Shown piece by piece: positions 22,572-35,259 of a stretch of 64,000 bases of DNA. Origin of the DNA: Uranotaenia lowii (Eukaryota; Arthropoda; Insecta; Diptera; Culicidae); contig NC_073693.1 of NCBI RefSeq assembly GCF_029784155.1, positions 336,118,023 through 336,182,022 of the forward strand, read 5' to 3'. The translations under genes were made by a program, and so were the position numbers. The number at the start of each line of letters is the position of its first letter. Positions within the stretch are counted from its first letter, which is position 1. A model generated the notes under the pieces. The model was not told where the DNA came from. It did not search any database and saw only the letters and a list, made by a program, of their open reading frames with translations.

Positions 22572-25500
22572 GAGTATATTTTAGCTGGGCATTTTAATAT
22601 GAAAAAATGACAGATTTTTTGCAGATTTTAAAAATGAGACTAAGGTAAAGTAAGTGTTTCTATTTTTGGCATCAGACAGTAAGATTAGACTTCTACTCGT
22701 TAAGTTTTTTCACTCATGAACCTCATCAAACACCCATCAAGTGGATGTTTCATGAGGTTTTAAGTAATTTACAGGAAGCGAAAGCCGTCATCGTGAAATA
22801 ATGATGTGCATTAAGCAACATTTTATTTTTCCTTCTAGTGGGGCCCTTCCACTGAATACTCATATTGTAGAGATATTCATACCACTTCATACATTCCAAG
22901 TTCTCATAATACAAAAAGTAAAGTATTTACTTTTTGCAATATAGTATTCTAATTAATTATATTTCAATAGCTTTAACCTACATATACAAGAATTTTGATC
23001 TACTGAGCTTAATCATATGCACATATTTTTTGGAAAAAAGTTTAAGTCATCATATATGTAGATTTCATGAATTCAAATTGGAACTTTCAAAGTTAGAAGA
23101 CAAGTCCCATTTGATAACTGAAAAATGTACAAACCAAAAAGTACACAGATTTTTGGGGAGAATTTTTTTGGCCCTTGATATGAAATCCAGCTCTGCGCTT
23201 TTATTTTCCAAGGGGTCCTGCGCTGATAGGTCGCTGTTACAATCATGAACACACATTATGCTACCGGAAGATCACATTTCCTCCTCCCAGCGAATCTTCA
23301 CTTTTTGCTTTTGCTGCTGGTACTGCTGCCCGGTTTTGGTTCATCGCTTGGTGAATGATAATCTTGCGTAACATCTCTCATCCTTCATTTTTTTTTCTTA
23401 TCTTTTAGCTTTTAGCGGATATGTTGGCGCACACAAGTCCTAGGTAGGAAATGTGGCACTGAGCCGAGGAAGCAGAACCACAAAAAAAAATGGAAGAATC
23501 CAAGCTTCCGGTGAATGGCTTTATCTCAAGTGATTTGATCTGACGGAAATCTGCGTGGTTTGATTCCGCAAGTGAGAGTGTGTGTGTGTTTTTGTGCCAA
23601 TGTAAGACAACAACGTTCCGGAATCTGACGGATAAATTTGTCACGGGGCTGTGAATGTGTCTCCATGTAGCTGTGTATGTGTGTGTGTGTACTTTACATG
23701 CGTTCGACAATGTTTGCGAGGCTTGTCGTGTGAGACCATATATATTGGGAGGCAAGCAACAGCATCATAAAGCATTCCAGATGATTGCTCTTTATCCCGT
23801 GTCTACGCATAAGGGTATTGGCCCAGAACCTGAACAAGAATGTCACAGATATGGTAATCATCCGTCATTAGGGAAAGATCATTTTTTACAGCCGAAAAAA
23901 CATGATGTTGAATTGAGACAGATTTTTGATTAATTTTGACATTATCAACGTGTACCTGAGCCACACAGCATAAGAACTCACCAAAACATTTATGATAACA
24001 AAAAAGAATATTAATATTTAATTTATAACTTAAGCCAACTATTTTTAATATCCAGAAATAAAGAGATAAATTTGGAAAAATATTTAGAGTGCATCGATTT
24101 ATCTTCAAAATTATGCTTTAGAAAACAAATGGCATTTAAAATCACTTTTTTCGAAATTTAAAACTGAAAGTGTCTTCAAGTGTTTGATTGTTGATTTCAT
24201 ATTTGCTGCAGCTGAGGTGTAGACTAAAATAAATGTGTTGTTTCTAGAAATCCAAAATTGAAAATTCAATTTAAAAAATTAACAGTACAGTTGAATTTGA
24301 AAAAATCAATTGAAAATCAATTATTCACCATCAGTTTTGTCCAGAGATCAAATGAACGAACATCAATAATGGCGCCGACCAAGTCCTAGTAGTCAATAGA
24401 TAGAGAGGAAAATAAAAGAAAGGAATTACAGAAAATATGTATATGATTTAGGGCCGAGTTCACCTGCGCATTCTAGCAAAACAACAAATTGTGGATGGGA
24501 TGGGGAAAAGAATATAATTAAGAGATCTGGTTTAAAAATCCACTTTCCTATGTTCCTGTCATTTTCTTCCACTATATAGATGACGTAACAAGTTCGTTTG
24601 AGTACATTACAAAAATTTGAAACATTTTTGCTTTTAACTAAACGCATTTAAAAAAATTCTTTCATTTATTCAAATTTTTTAAAGATATCTTGTTACTTCA
24701 ATCAAAAATATGTGTTGTTGAAAGAAAGTTTTAAATATTGGACAAATGTTACTGAAAGCTTTGGTTATGAACCGACATTTAGGAATAAGTTCTGAAGTGA
24801 ACTTTCAAATACATTTTAAAACTTCATCAAATCAAATCAATCAAATTTTCTACAGATGCATCGCAGTATAATTAATTACATACAATTAAAACAACCATTT
24901 CATTTCTTTCAACATAAAACCATTGTTTGTAAAATACGATACAGTCCCAACGATTTCTTATAGAATTTCATCAGATTTAATACACAAATATTTTCTGATA
25001 AACATATGACATAAATGAGTTGATGACTTATTACATTAAAAAATCTCTTGCAGATTCAAAAAGAGCTTACATAAAACAAATTTGCCTACTATAAATGTCA
25101 ACAAGCATTGAAAAAAATCTATGCTTCCTCGCTTCAAAAAGACTAAAAGCAGACTCAACTTGACTGGCACTTATAAAATAGCTTAAATTATATGAATAAA
25201 AGAAGTGATGTGATTCTCCGCAGAATATACAAATAAGGTTTGAGAAATATCTTATTCGAGATTTATGTTCAATTTAAGTTTGAGCTCATTTTTAAAAGAG
25301 ATATCATTTAAGCTTACAGAATGATATGCGGCAAAAATATCTTGATAGACGACTATCCAAGAAACTAAAATGTTTTTCGTATCTAAGAATATTTTGAATA
25401 CAACGATGTTCATTTAAAATAATGAATTTATGGTACATTTAAAAAACATAAACGATATGACAAAGATACGCACATATTTGAGTTCCAGCAGTAACAGTTT

Positions 25501-25577
25501 TTGCAAAATTAGGATATTTTAGTAAATTGGAATCCTGTTATCAAAAGAACAAAATATTTTAAGAAAGTTCAACATGT
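22572..25577. other. Mostly AT-rich intergenic DNA with a short unique island
   Basis: A small inverted repeat at 22720-22761 can form a ~18-bp stem (AACCTCATCAAACA against TGTTTCATGAGGTT). About 23250-24000 is less AT-rich and non-repetitive, with GT-rich microsatellite runs near 23576-23590 and 23675-23692. The rest is AT-rich. No gene was recognised; the open frames are short and patternless. Confidence 0.35.
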
Positions 25578-25890
25578 GTAAGGTTGCCAGGTTGCCTGGT
25601 TTTATCCGGGTTTGCCCGGATATTAAATACAAAGTTTGGGAACAGTCCGACCCAGCCCGATTGCCCGGATTTCATTGAAAAATGTTCGGGTTTTGCCCGT
25701 ATATATTCACTTTATTTGGCAAATCAAACTAAAAAAAATTATGTTATAAATTTTTTTTTAAGTTTTATAAAAATAATCATAGTAGGTTATTTGGAAGCCT
25801 TAACTACGATTTAAAATCTGTCGAAGAGTTTTGATAAAAAATTTTTTACAACTTACAAAAACTTTCAATACCTTACCTAAATACCCGTAT
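25578..25890 (+). repeat. Left part of a CCCGGAT-rich repeat copy
   Basis: It starts AAGGTTGCCAGGTTGCCTGG and runs through GGGAACAGTCCGACCCAGCC, TTTATTTGGCAAATC and a TACGATTTAAAA word in the same order as the copy at 55646-56093. The matching right terminus is not adjacent. It is found at 27895-27990, beyond a MITE and satellite array 3. This suggests that one original copy has been split open. Confidence 0.6.
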
Positions 25891-25997
25891 GCATGAAGGC
25901 ATCTTTGAATCGTATTTAACAGTGAGCGCAATAAGCGCCTTCGAGTTTGCAATAAACCTTCGAACAGTTATCAATGAGCACAAAAGCAATATGTGTA

Positions 25998-26721
25998 GGG
26001 TAGAATGAGGATACTTTATCCCCTTTTCTTATTTTAATCATATCTCTTTGGAAAAAACTAGTAACTCGCCGTCTTTTGCATTTTCTGATAGCGAGTTATT
26101 TCAAGTTAATACGCTCCAAAAGTTGGAACGATACATGAACCCGTAAATGAACTAGGAGCATTTTCGTGGAAGTCAAAAACATGCGATATTTTTGAAGTTA
26201 ATGGAGCCTTAAACTTTTATTGAAGAAGACTTGATCCTTCATTTCGAGGGCCCTAGTCCTTAGAAAAAATTAAATTTAATTTCAAAAAACAATGTAAATT
26301 GACTATTTGGTCATGTTTTTTCTCATTTCACAATTTATAAATTGAACCCATAATGAACAATTTATAAAACTCTATCTGAAAATTTTTAAGAGTTTACTAT
26401 TGTTTTGAAAATATGGTATTATAAAGTTAGTTTTAAACTCTAACGATTTATGTATTGGAATATATATCTGTTTTTACCATTCCATGCCAGAAAATTTAAA
26501 GTGATAAAAAAAAGTTCTTAAAGTCGCATTTTCTAAATTTTTTCAAACAAAGTTCAAAAATTAAAAAAAAAAATTGTTAAAATTTTTTGAGCTTTTAGCC
26601 TAGTTGTTTTGCTCCATTAAGCATATTTTTCTAGAACATTTGATCCGTATAAGTCATTCCAGTTCCGAGATTTAGCAAAGGAATCAAGTATCCCCAGGGA
26701 TCAAGTATCCTCATTCTTCCC
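25998..26721 (-). mobile_element. Intact TA-flanked MITE
   Basis: The 724-bp element has imperfect terminal inverted repeats: the left end starts GGGTAGAATGAGGATACTTT and the complement of the right end starts GGGAAGAATGAGGATACTTG. TA lies on both sides (25996-25997 and 26722-26723). The interior matches, in reverse orientation, the split copy at 58986-62996: shared CCACGAAAATGCT, TTTACGGGTTCA, the GACCAAATAGTCAATTTACA region and AAAATAAGAAAAGGGGAT. It has no coding capacity. Confidence 0.85.
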
Positions 26722-27207
26722 TACTAAAATACTTGTAGCACACAAACCTAAAGCCTAAAATCTTATTTGAAATCATGTTTTTAGCGCCTAAGGTGTGGTT
26801 TGTCAACATAACATTAAAATATACATTACCTTCAAATAATCCAGCATTTTATAAATTTTTCTGAGCGTTTTCAGGGAGTGCAAAACTTGGCAAAATCCAA
26901 TATACAAATTTCAATTACAGAACCCGGCAATGGCCGGGCAATTCTGACCAAAATCCAGGCTTTTTTGTGAAAATTCAAGAAAAAAAGTGAAAAATGAACA
27001 CATGAAAAAGAGTTTTTTATTGAGTCACATTGACAGTGTTCATTCCAAATTTTACGTATCCAAAAATGTGTGCACGTGTATTTTGATGAAACAAGCTCAA
27101 AATAATAATACATAATGTATAAAATGGTTAAGATTTTGCTTAGATTTTTGTAAAATTCAGACTGAATATTCGTTTTCCAGCAATCTAGAACGGTCTAGAC
27201 AATTGAC

Positions 27208-27260
27208 CTTTGACTTTTGAATCTGGACTCTTGACTCTTGACTCTTGACTCTTGACTTAA
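27208..27260 (+). repeat. GACTCTT microsatellite
   Basis: Four to five copies of the 7-mer GACTCTT sit about 35 bp before satellite array 3, preceded by related TTGACTTTTGA words. Confidence 0.8.
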
Positions 27261-27291
27261 ATTTTTTTGTACGCTTTCTATGTAGAGGGAT

Positions 27292-27857
27292 TAATTGTCG
27301 AAATTGTCAAAATTGTAAAAATTGTAAAAAGTGTCAAAATTGTCAAAATTGTCAAAATTGTCAAAATTGTCAAAATTGTCAAAATTGTCAAAATTGTCAA
27401 AATTGTAAAAATTGTAAAAATTGTAAAAATTGTAAAAATTGTAAAAATTGTAAAAATTGTCAAAATTTTCAAAATTGTCAAAATTGTAAAAATTGTCAAA
27501 ATTGTAAAAATTGTAAAAATTGTCAAAATTGTCGAAATTGTCAAAATTGTCGAAATTGTCAAAATTGTCAAAATTGTCAAAATTGTTAAAATTGTCAAAA
27601 TTATAAAAATTGTCAAAATTGTCAAAATTGTCAAAATTGTAAAAATTGTAAAAATTGTCAAAATTCTCAAAATTGTCAAAATTGTCAAAATTGTCAAAAT
27701 TGTCAAAATTGTCAAAATGGTCAAAATTGTCAAAATTGTCAAAATTGTCAAAATTGTCAAAATTATCAAAATTGTCAAAATTGTCAAAATTATCAAAATT
27801 GTCAAAATTGTCAAAATTGTCAAAATTGTCAAAATTGTCAAAATTGTCAAAATTGTT
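27292..27857 (+). repeat. 9-bp satellite array 3, unit TTGTCAAAA
   Basis: About 62 copies. Two unit types are mixed: TTGTCAAAA and TTGTAAAAA. The second occurs in runs, for example six in a row around 27403-27455. Rare variants (TTGTCGAAA, TTATCAAAA, TTTTCAAAA, GGTCAAAA) are scattered. The unit is the reverse complement of the unit of the right part of array 5. Open frames (Ile-Val-Lys, Asn-Cys-Gln, Thr-Ile-Leu repeats) are periodicity artefacts. Confidence 0.95.
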
Positions 27858-27894
27858 GAGTAATTTCTGAATTTTGATTTTTGGTCGCCAATTT

Positions 27895-27990
27895 TGAAAT
27901 CAAATTGCCGGATTTTTCCAGGGTTTTGTATAAAATTACCCAGATTTGTCCTGCCCGGACACGATCTGAAAAATTCTGACACCCTCATCA
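27895..27990 (+). repeat. Right terminus of a CCCGGAT-rich repeat copy
   Basis: CCAGGGTTTTGTATAAAATT, then GCCCGGACACGATCTGAAAA and TTCTGACACCCT, line up with the right end of the complete copy at 55646-56093. Its complement (AGGGTGTCAGAATTTTTCAG) resembles the family's left end, AGGTTGCCAGATT, so short inverted termini are likely. Confidence 0.55.
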
Positions 27991-28383
27991 TATCAATTTC
28001 AAAATTTGAAATTTGTAGCCAAAGTCAGACAGTCAGAATATTTAAAAAAATATCCACAGGATTTTTGTAAGGGAATGTATTTTTATGAAAAATATTGGCG
28101 GATAACAAAAAATGGAATCTTCCTGGAAAAAATGAAGGGATCTCATTTATATTGCAGTATTGTAAAGAGTCAAATTTCAAATATAAGGCTTGAAATTGTA
28201 TCGAGATTGCAGATTCATTTAAAAAAACCTATTGATGTAATTGAACTCAAAAGTGAATAAGTGGAAATTATTTATATTTTAATTCATGCATCGTACGAGA
28301 AAAAATATGTTCGAACATCATAGATCATCAAAACTCCTCCCATGTAGGAAGAACCTTCCTACGGACCAGGGTTCATCTTAAGT

Positions 28384-28953
28384 TAGGGTTACCATACCTA
28401 CTTTTTCAAGAGTACATGTACTCTTTTTAAATTTAAAAAGATCTTAAAATCTAAATTTTCAGTTTAAAGCAAGTTTTCTATTACATTAGAAGTTCTCTTC
28501 TACAAGTAAAATACAACAACTTCAAAAAATTCAAAACCACTTTTGAGAAATCCTTCTCCCAGGCGTCGAAATAATCTGTGCAAGCAATCAGCGCCTTTGA
28601 ATATGCAATAAGCGCCCAGTTGGTAAAGAGCACAACAGCAATTTGAACCTTAATTGAAATGCAACATTTTCTCATGTTTTCGATGTTCGGATCTCTATCT
28701 CTTCGAATAATCCAACGATTCTTTGACTTTTCACTAAAAATCTGCAAAAACAATGAACAAAAGCTTAGAACGTTAACTTTTAACTTGTTAACTTGTATTT
28801 TTCGAAAAGTCATTATTGCAGGTAGGTCACATAACTAGAAACTTATTGTCACTATTTGAATGGCCTTAAATTTCCTGGTTTCCCCCGTTTCTCCTTAATA
28901 TTTTGAAATGATTTCAACGTACTCTTTTTGCGTTGAAGGATATGGTGACTCTA
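28384..28953. mobile_element. hAT-type MITE with perfect 8-bp target duplication
   Basis: The left end is TAGGGTTACCATACCT and the complement of the right end is TAGAGTCACCATATCCTT, both followed by CAA-like and AGAGTAC words. Direct repeats TCTTAAGT lie immediately outside (28376-28383 and 28954-28961). At 570 bp and with no coding capacity, this is a classic non-autonomous hAT derivative. Confidence 0.85.
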
Positions 28954-28961
28954 TCTTAAGT

Positions 28962-31900
28962 TCATCATTCCATTACTGAAATTACGTTCCTAATATTTTT
29001 TGTTTTGGCAACCGATGTTACAGAATCATTTTTAAATCTTTAGGTATTGTTTAAGTCTTCAGTTTATGAAAACAGAATTAATAAAAATTAAAGCAGAAAT
29101 TTACATCGGTCGGCTCAAGGTTAAGTTTTGGATGGATCAATTTTGACATCAATAAGTTATCAAGGAAGATTTGGAAATGGAGTGGAAAATTGATTTTTTA
29201 TTGTATTTAATTTTTTTTTGTATAAATAAAGATTTTTTTATAAAACATTTTTATTCTTGTCAATTTACTAGTTATAAGTAATTACAAACATTGATGCACA
29301 ATAAGGAAAAAATCTTGTGAGAATAAATGAATGATTTCGAAACATTTCATCATTTCTTTTCAAATAACTTTTCAACTCACCATGTATAAATCGTGTTATT
29401 TGAATAAAAAAAACTGTATCATAATTTTAAACACCCATTTCAATAAAAAAAATGAATGTGTTTTAATATTCAATTCAGCTCTCAAAATCCAAACATATGG
29501 AAAATATAAAAATTTGACTCATAAGGCCGGTAAAAAATTCATCTTTCTTACCCCCCTCCCCCTTTTATATTTTCCGAAAAAACTGAAAGGGGAGATAAAT
29601 AAAGTTTAAAGGATTTAATGTAAAATTCTGAAAAATTGTTTATATATTCGAACAATAACAAGAGCAAAAACCAAACTGTGGAAGTTAAGGGTCTTGTCAG
29701 GGGTCTGGATTGTTTTTTTAATTTTCGATACTCGATCTAATGGTTTTGTGCAATGCAGATAGCATGCACTTTTTTTTGGATAATATTCATTCTAATTAAT
29801 TATTTATTGGCTTTAATTTTTGATATCACCCTTTGGAGATGTTTCAACTTTGAGTGACAAAAGAAGGATTTCAAATTGGTTCCGGCCTAATTAGAACTGA
29901 TCGATTAGAATCAAAGTAGTTCATATTTTGAATTCTACGATTGAACTATCAATCAAAACCAATGATTTGAAATTTAACGAACAATTGAACTGAATTTCAA
30001 ATAGTCATAGCAACTCTTAAAAATAACACTGAGAAAGGCAAACACTCAGAGAAACTTGAATAAAGTTAAACTTCATAATTAAAATAAGAACTATATTTGG
30101 AACCACTAATTTGAAAAATCAAATTGGAATAAATGAATGATTTCGAAAAAATTTAATTTTTTTTTATAAACAATTTTGAATTAAAATAAGAATAGAATTT
30201 GGAACCACTAACTTAAATCGGATTGAAAAAAATGTAATGAATATTATGAAATTATTTCGATTCAAATAACATTTCTTTTTTTTCTAAACACGAAAATAAA
30301 AGTATGAAATTCCATCTTTTGAAAAAATTTACTCCAATAAGGTAAAGGTTATGAATAAGTTTAAACGAGAAAAAATCAAAAGCTGTCTGAAGGTTTGCAG
30401 ATTAATAAAAGTTTATTAAAATAAAAATTTTAAATCTTAAATCATCAAAATCCCAGAGTTTAGAAAATCTGACTTTTTCTATAGCAATGTAAATAGTTAA
30501 AAGTTTTGCTCCGGACTAATACAAATAATGGTCACAAAAACGGTCTTAAAATCAAGTGATAAAATTTAAGGTTTGAGGTCTTAGATCTCATAGTCCACTC
30601 ATTTCTAAAAATTAGACCCAGCTTAATGAATAACGCACTTCTCGAAGCTACCCCATTTTTTATGTGGTATACTAATGAGTGACCACTAATTTAAGGTTTA
30701 TAGAAAATAAATCTCTTTTCATCTAATATCCGAAACAGCAATCATTTTTAAATCGTTAACATTTATCATCACACCACCTGATTTCCGTCTATGTCGTTCA
30801 AAAAGGGACGTGTTTGTGTGTAGGTTCGGAATTCCAGTAAGTCTCGGCACATGCAGAAAATTCTTTTGACGTTTAGTGCCACCCCCAGCAAGAAGTCAGC
30901 CAAACACAGCATCAACTTAAAGATTGGTGATTGAACCAATCCCCCTTCCATCGAAAAAAAAGTGAAGCATGAGCAAAGAAAAGAGCAACAACACATCACT
31001 CAGGGACCCCATGCAAGGTCTGCTGTCGGTTCAAGTTTGACGTTGAAAAATTAGCATTTCTGCTCCCGGAGAAGATGAATTTCGGAATTTGCATAGGAAA
31101 ATAATAAATCCAATCCCGGACAGCTGCCGGCAGATTTGCTGAATTTCCTAGCGGTTTTGTTTCCTTTACACAGGTTCTCGTCGTTTTTTTTTTTTTTCAT
31201 TTTGAATTCGAAGAAACACCCAAGGTGTGGTGTGGATTTTGTGTCATTCTTTTGATTTTCTTCAAATCTGAAGCTGATTTAATGGAAGAACACCTGGACG
31301 GAGTTCTTCGCGTCAAGTAAACAATTCTTACATGGCGACCGTGAGAAACATTGCTGTTGGAAAGTAGTTGCATGATGGTAGCAATCTTGTGAATTAATTG
31401 AGTCCTGAGTCTAGATTTGGATGAATCAAACAAAACTGAAAAAAAAATTTCAGGACATACCAAGTTTTGTTTTTGAGAAAAAAAATCAAATTACTTTTAG
31501 ATACGTAAAAACAATCACCAGTAAAAACCAGCCCACATTTTTGATTCAAACAGAAGGCTAATCCATTCAATTGCCTAGCTGTTTAATGAAGTCTTTCCCG
31601 TGTTCCGAAAGTCGTTGACAAATTACGTGGAAGTAATGCAATTCTGTCGAAATGCTTTCAGTTTGCTGAGTTGAGTTCTTTTAGAGTGGTAAACCACTGA
31701 CGCTCGACGATGATGATGATGATGACAACGACGTCCTCGTCTACACGATAATGGTGCATCTACAATGAATACTGGTAGGAATTCCACCCAAAAATGGCTC
31801 TTCTTCATGAGACGCTTGGTTTCAGGTCTCCGGTAAGAGTAAACGACAACGGAACGACGACGACGACGATGCCAACGACGAAAAACGGATGCCCTGGGGC

Positions 31901-32302
31901 AACCAAAAAAAGTGGTCCTCAGATAGGCAACTAGGACTGCTAATGAATTAAATTCGAAGCGAAAATTTATGCACTTTTGCTTGCAGCATTCCAGCTGGTT
32001 TGACGAAAGTGACTTTTGATCGTCGCTATTAATGGTGGGAAGTCTTTTAAGTTTGATACGTGGACTAAACATTTCTGGGAAAATTTGTTTTGATAAACAA
32101 AATATTTTTAATGAAAGCTGGACATTAAAAAGAAATAAAAAGTTTGAAAATAGAAAAATGTTACCACTTCAAAATTGTAACAAATTCAATTCATTTTCTG
32201 TAAATATTGTTAATTATGTAATGTTTTTCATTTTTTTCAATTTTTTAAATTAAAAAAAAATTTTAAGTTTTTAATTTGTTTAAAGTTTTTTAAAATTTAA
32301 AT
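28962..32302. other. AT-rich DNA with a non-repetitive island at 30.7-32.1 kb
   Basis: 29000-30740 is AT-rich with no features seen. 30740-32040 is more balanced, with trinucleotide runs (GATGATGATGATGATGA near 31699, GACGAC near 31853). A 149-codon minus-strand frame at 31623-32072 is driven by those runs (His-rich and Arg-rich patches) and has no recognisable family, so I do not call it. 32040-32302 is a T/A-rich ramp into array 4. Confidence 0.35.
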
Positions 32303-35259
32303 TTTGTTAATTTGATAAATTTTGCAAATTTTGTAAATTTTGTAAATTTTGTAAACTTTGTAAATTTTGTAAATTTTTTAAATTTTGTAAATTTTGTAAA
32401 TTTTTAAAATTTTGTAAATTTTGAAAAGTTTGTAAATTTTGTAAATTTTGTAAATTTTGTAAATTTTGTAAATTTTGTAAATTTTGTAAATTTTGTAAAT
32501 TTTGTAAATTTTGTAAATTTTGTAAATTTTGTAAATTTTGTAAATTTTGTAAATTTTGTAAATTTTGTAAATTTTGTAAATTTTGTAAATTTTGTAAATT
32601 TTGTAAATTTTGTAAATTTTGTAAATTTTGTAAATTTTGTAAATTTTGTAAATTTTGTAAATTTTGTAAATTTTGTAAATTTTGTAAATTTTGTAAATTT
32701 TGTAAATTTTGTAAATTTTGTAAATTTTGTAAATTTTGTAAATTTTGTAAATTTTGTAAATTTTGTAAATTTTGTAAATTTTGTAAATTTTGTAAATTTT
32801 GTAAATTTTGTAAATTTTGTAAATTTTGTAAATTTTGTAAATTTTGTAAATTTTGTAAATTTTGTAAATTTTGTAAATTTTGTAAATTTTGTAAATTTTG
32901 TAAATTTTGTAAATTTTGTAAATTTTGTAAATTTTTTGAATTTTTTGAATTTTGTAAATTTTGTAAATTTTGTAAATTTTGTAAATTTTGTAAATTTTGT
33001 AAATTTTGTAAATTTTGTAAATTTTGTAAATTTTGTAAATTTTGTAAATTTTGTAAATTTTGTAAATTTTGTAAATTTTGTAAATTTTGTAAATTTTGTA
33101 AATTTTGTAAATTTTGTAAATTTTGTAAATTCTGTAAATTTTGTAAATTTTGTAAATTTTGTAAATTTTGTAAATTTTGTAAATTTTGTAAATTTTGTAA
33201 ATTTTGTAAATTTTGTAAATTTTGTAAATTTTGTAAATTTTGTAAATTTTGTAAATTTTGTAAATTTTGTAAATTTTGTAAATTTTGTAAATTTTGTAAA
33301 TTTTGTAAATTTTGTAAATTTTGTAAATTTTGTAAATTTTGTAAATTTTGTAAATTTTGTAAATTTTGTAAATTTTGTAAATTTTGTAAATTTTGTAAAT
33401 TTTGTAAATTTTGTAAATTTTGTAAATTTTGTAAATTTTGTAAATTTTGTAAATTTTGTAAATTTTGTAAATTTTGTAAATTTTGTAAATTTTGTAAATT
33501 TTGTAAATTTTGTAAATTTTGTAAATTTTGTAAATTTTGTAAATTTTGTAAATTTTGTAAATTTTGTAAATTTTGTAAATTTTGTAAATTTTGTAAATTT
33601 TGTAAATTTTGTAAATTTTGTAAATTTTGTAAATTTTGTAAATTTTGTAAATTTTGTAAATTTTGTAAATTTTGTAAATTTTGTAAATTTTGTAAATTTT
33701 GTAAATTTTGTAAATTTTGTAAATTTTGTAAATTTTGTAAATTTTGTAAATTTTGTAAATTTTGTAAATTTTGTAAATTTTGTAAATTTTGAAAATTTTG
33801 TAAATTTTGTAAATTTTGTAAATTTTATAAATTTTGTAAATTTTGTAAATTTTGTAAATTTTGTAAATTTTGTAAATTTTGTAAATTTTGTAAATTTTGT
33901 AAATTTTGTAAATTTTGTAAATTTTGTAAACTTTGTAAATTTTGTAAATTTTGTAAATTTTGTAAATTTTGTAAATTTTGTAAATTTTGTAAATTTTGTA
34001 AATTTTGTAAATTTTGTAAATTTTGTAAATTTTGTAAATTTTGTAAATTTTGTAAATTTTGTAAATTTTGTGAATTTTGTAAATTTTGTAAATTTTGTAA
34101 ATTTTGTAAATTTTGTAAATTTTGTAAATTTTGTAAATTTTGTAAATTTTTGTAAATTTTGTAAATTTTGTAAATTTTGTAAATTTTGTAAATTTTGTAA
34201 ATTTTGTAAATTTTGTAAATTTTGTAAATTTTGTAAATTTTGTAAATTTTGTAAATTTTGTAAATTTTGTAAATTTTGTAAATTTTGTAAATTTTGTAAA
34301 TTTTGTAAATTTTGTAAATTTTGTAAATTTTGTAAATTTTGTAAATTTTGTAAATTTTGTAAATTTTGTAAATTTTGTAAATTTTGTAAATTTTGTAAAT
34401 TTTGTAAATCTTGTAAATTTTGTTAATTTTGTTAATTTTGTAAATTTGTAAATTTTGTAAATTTTGTAAATTTTGTAAATTTTGTAAATTTTGTAAATTT
34501 TGTAAATTTTGTAAATTTTGTAAATTTTTGTAAATTTTGTAAATTTTGTAAATTTTGTAAATTTTGTAATTTTGTAAATTTTGTAAATTTTGTAAATTTT
34601 GTAAATTTTGTAAATTTTGTAAATTTTGTAAAATTTTGTAAATTTTGTAAATTTTGTAATTTTGTAATTTTGTAAATTTTGTAAATTTTGTAAATTTTGT
34701 AAATTTTGTAAATTTTGTAATTTTGTAAATTTTGTTAATTTTGTAATTTTGTAAATTTTGTAAATTTTGTAATATTTTGTAAATTTTGTAAATTTTGTAA
34801 ATTTTGTAAATTTTGTAAATTTTGTAAATTTTGTAAATTTTGTAAATTTTGTAAATTTTGTAAATTTTGTAAATTTTGTAAATTTTGTAATTTTGTAAAT
34901 TTTGTAAATTTTGTAAATTTTGTAAATTTTGTAAATTTTGTAAATTTTGTAAATTTTGAAATTTTGTAAATTTTTTGAATTTTGTAAATTTTGTTAATTT
35001 TGTAAATTTTGTAAATTTTGTAAATTTTGTAAATTTTGTAAATTTTTGTAAATTTTGTAAATTTTGTAAATTTTGTAAATTTTGTAAATTTTGTAAATTT
35101 TGTAAATTTTTGTAATTTTGTAAATTTTGTAAATTTTGTAATTTTGTAAATTTTGTAATTTTGTAATTTTGTAAATTTGTAAATTTTGTAAATTTTGTAT
35201 ATTTTGAAATTTTGTAAATTTTGTAAATTTTGGAAATTTTGTAAATTTCGTCAATTTTG
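32303..35259 (-). repeat. 9-bp satellite array 4, unit TTTACAAAA on minus strand
   Basis: About 325 copies, TTTTGTAAA on plus. From about 32430 to 34420 the copies are nearly all identical, with few substitutions (near 33128, 33789, 33825, 33929, 34070). From about 34420 to 35250 the phase is broken many times by 8-bp (TTTTGTAA) and 10-bp units and by other variants. The array is therefore clean on the left and decayed on the right. Open frames (Asn-Phe-Val, Cys-Lys-Phe, Tyr-Lys-Ile, Leu-Gln-Asn repeats) have no gene meaning. Confidence 0.97.

Noticed and set aside
22720..22761. miRNA precursor
   Set aside because: The stem is only ~18 bp with mismatches and ~42 nt in total, too short for a precursor.
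31623..32072. 149-codon minus-strand frame
   Set aside because: Its length depends on GAT/GAC trinucleotide runs that give His- and Arg-rich patches. No family is recognised.
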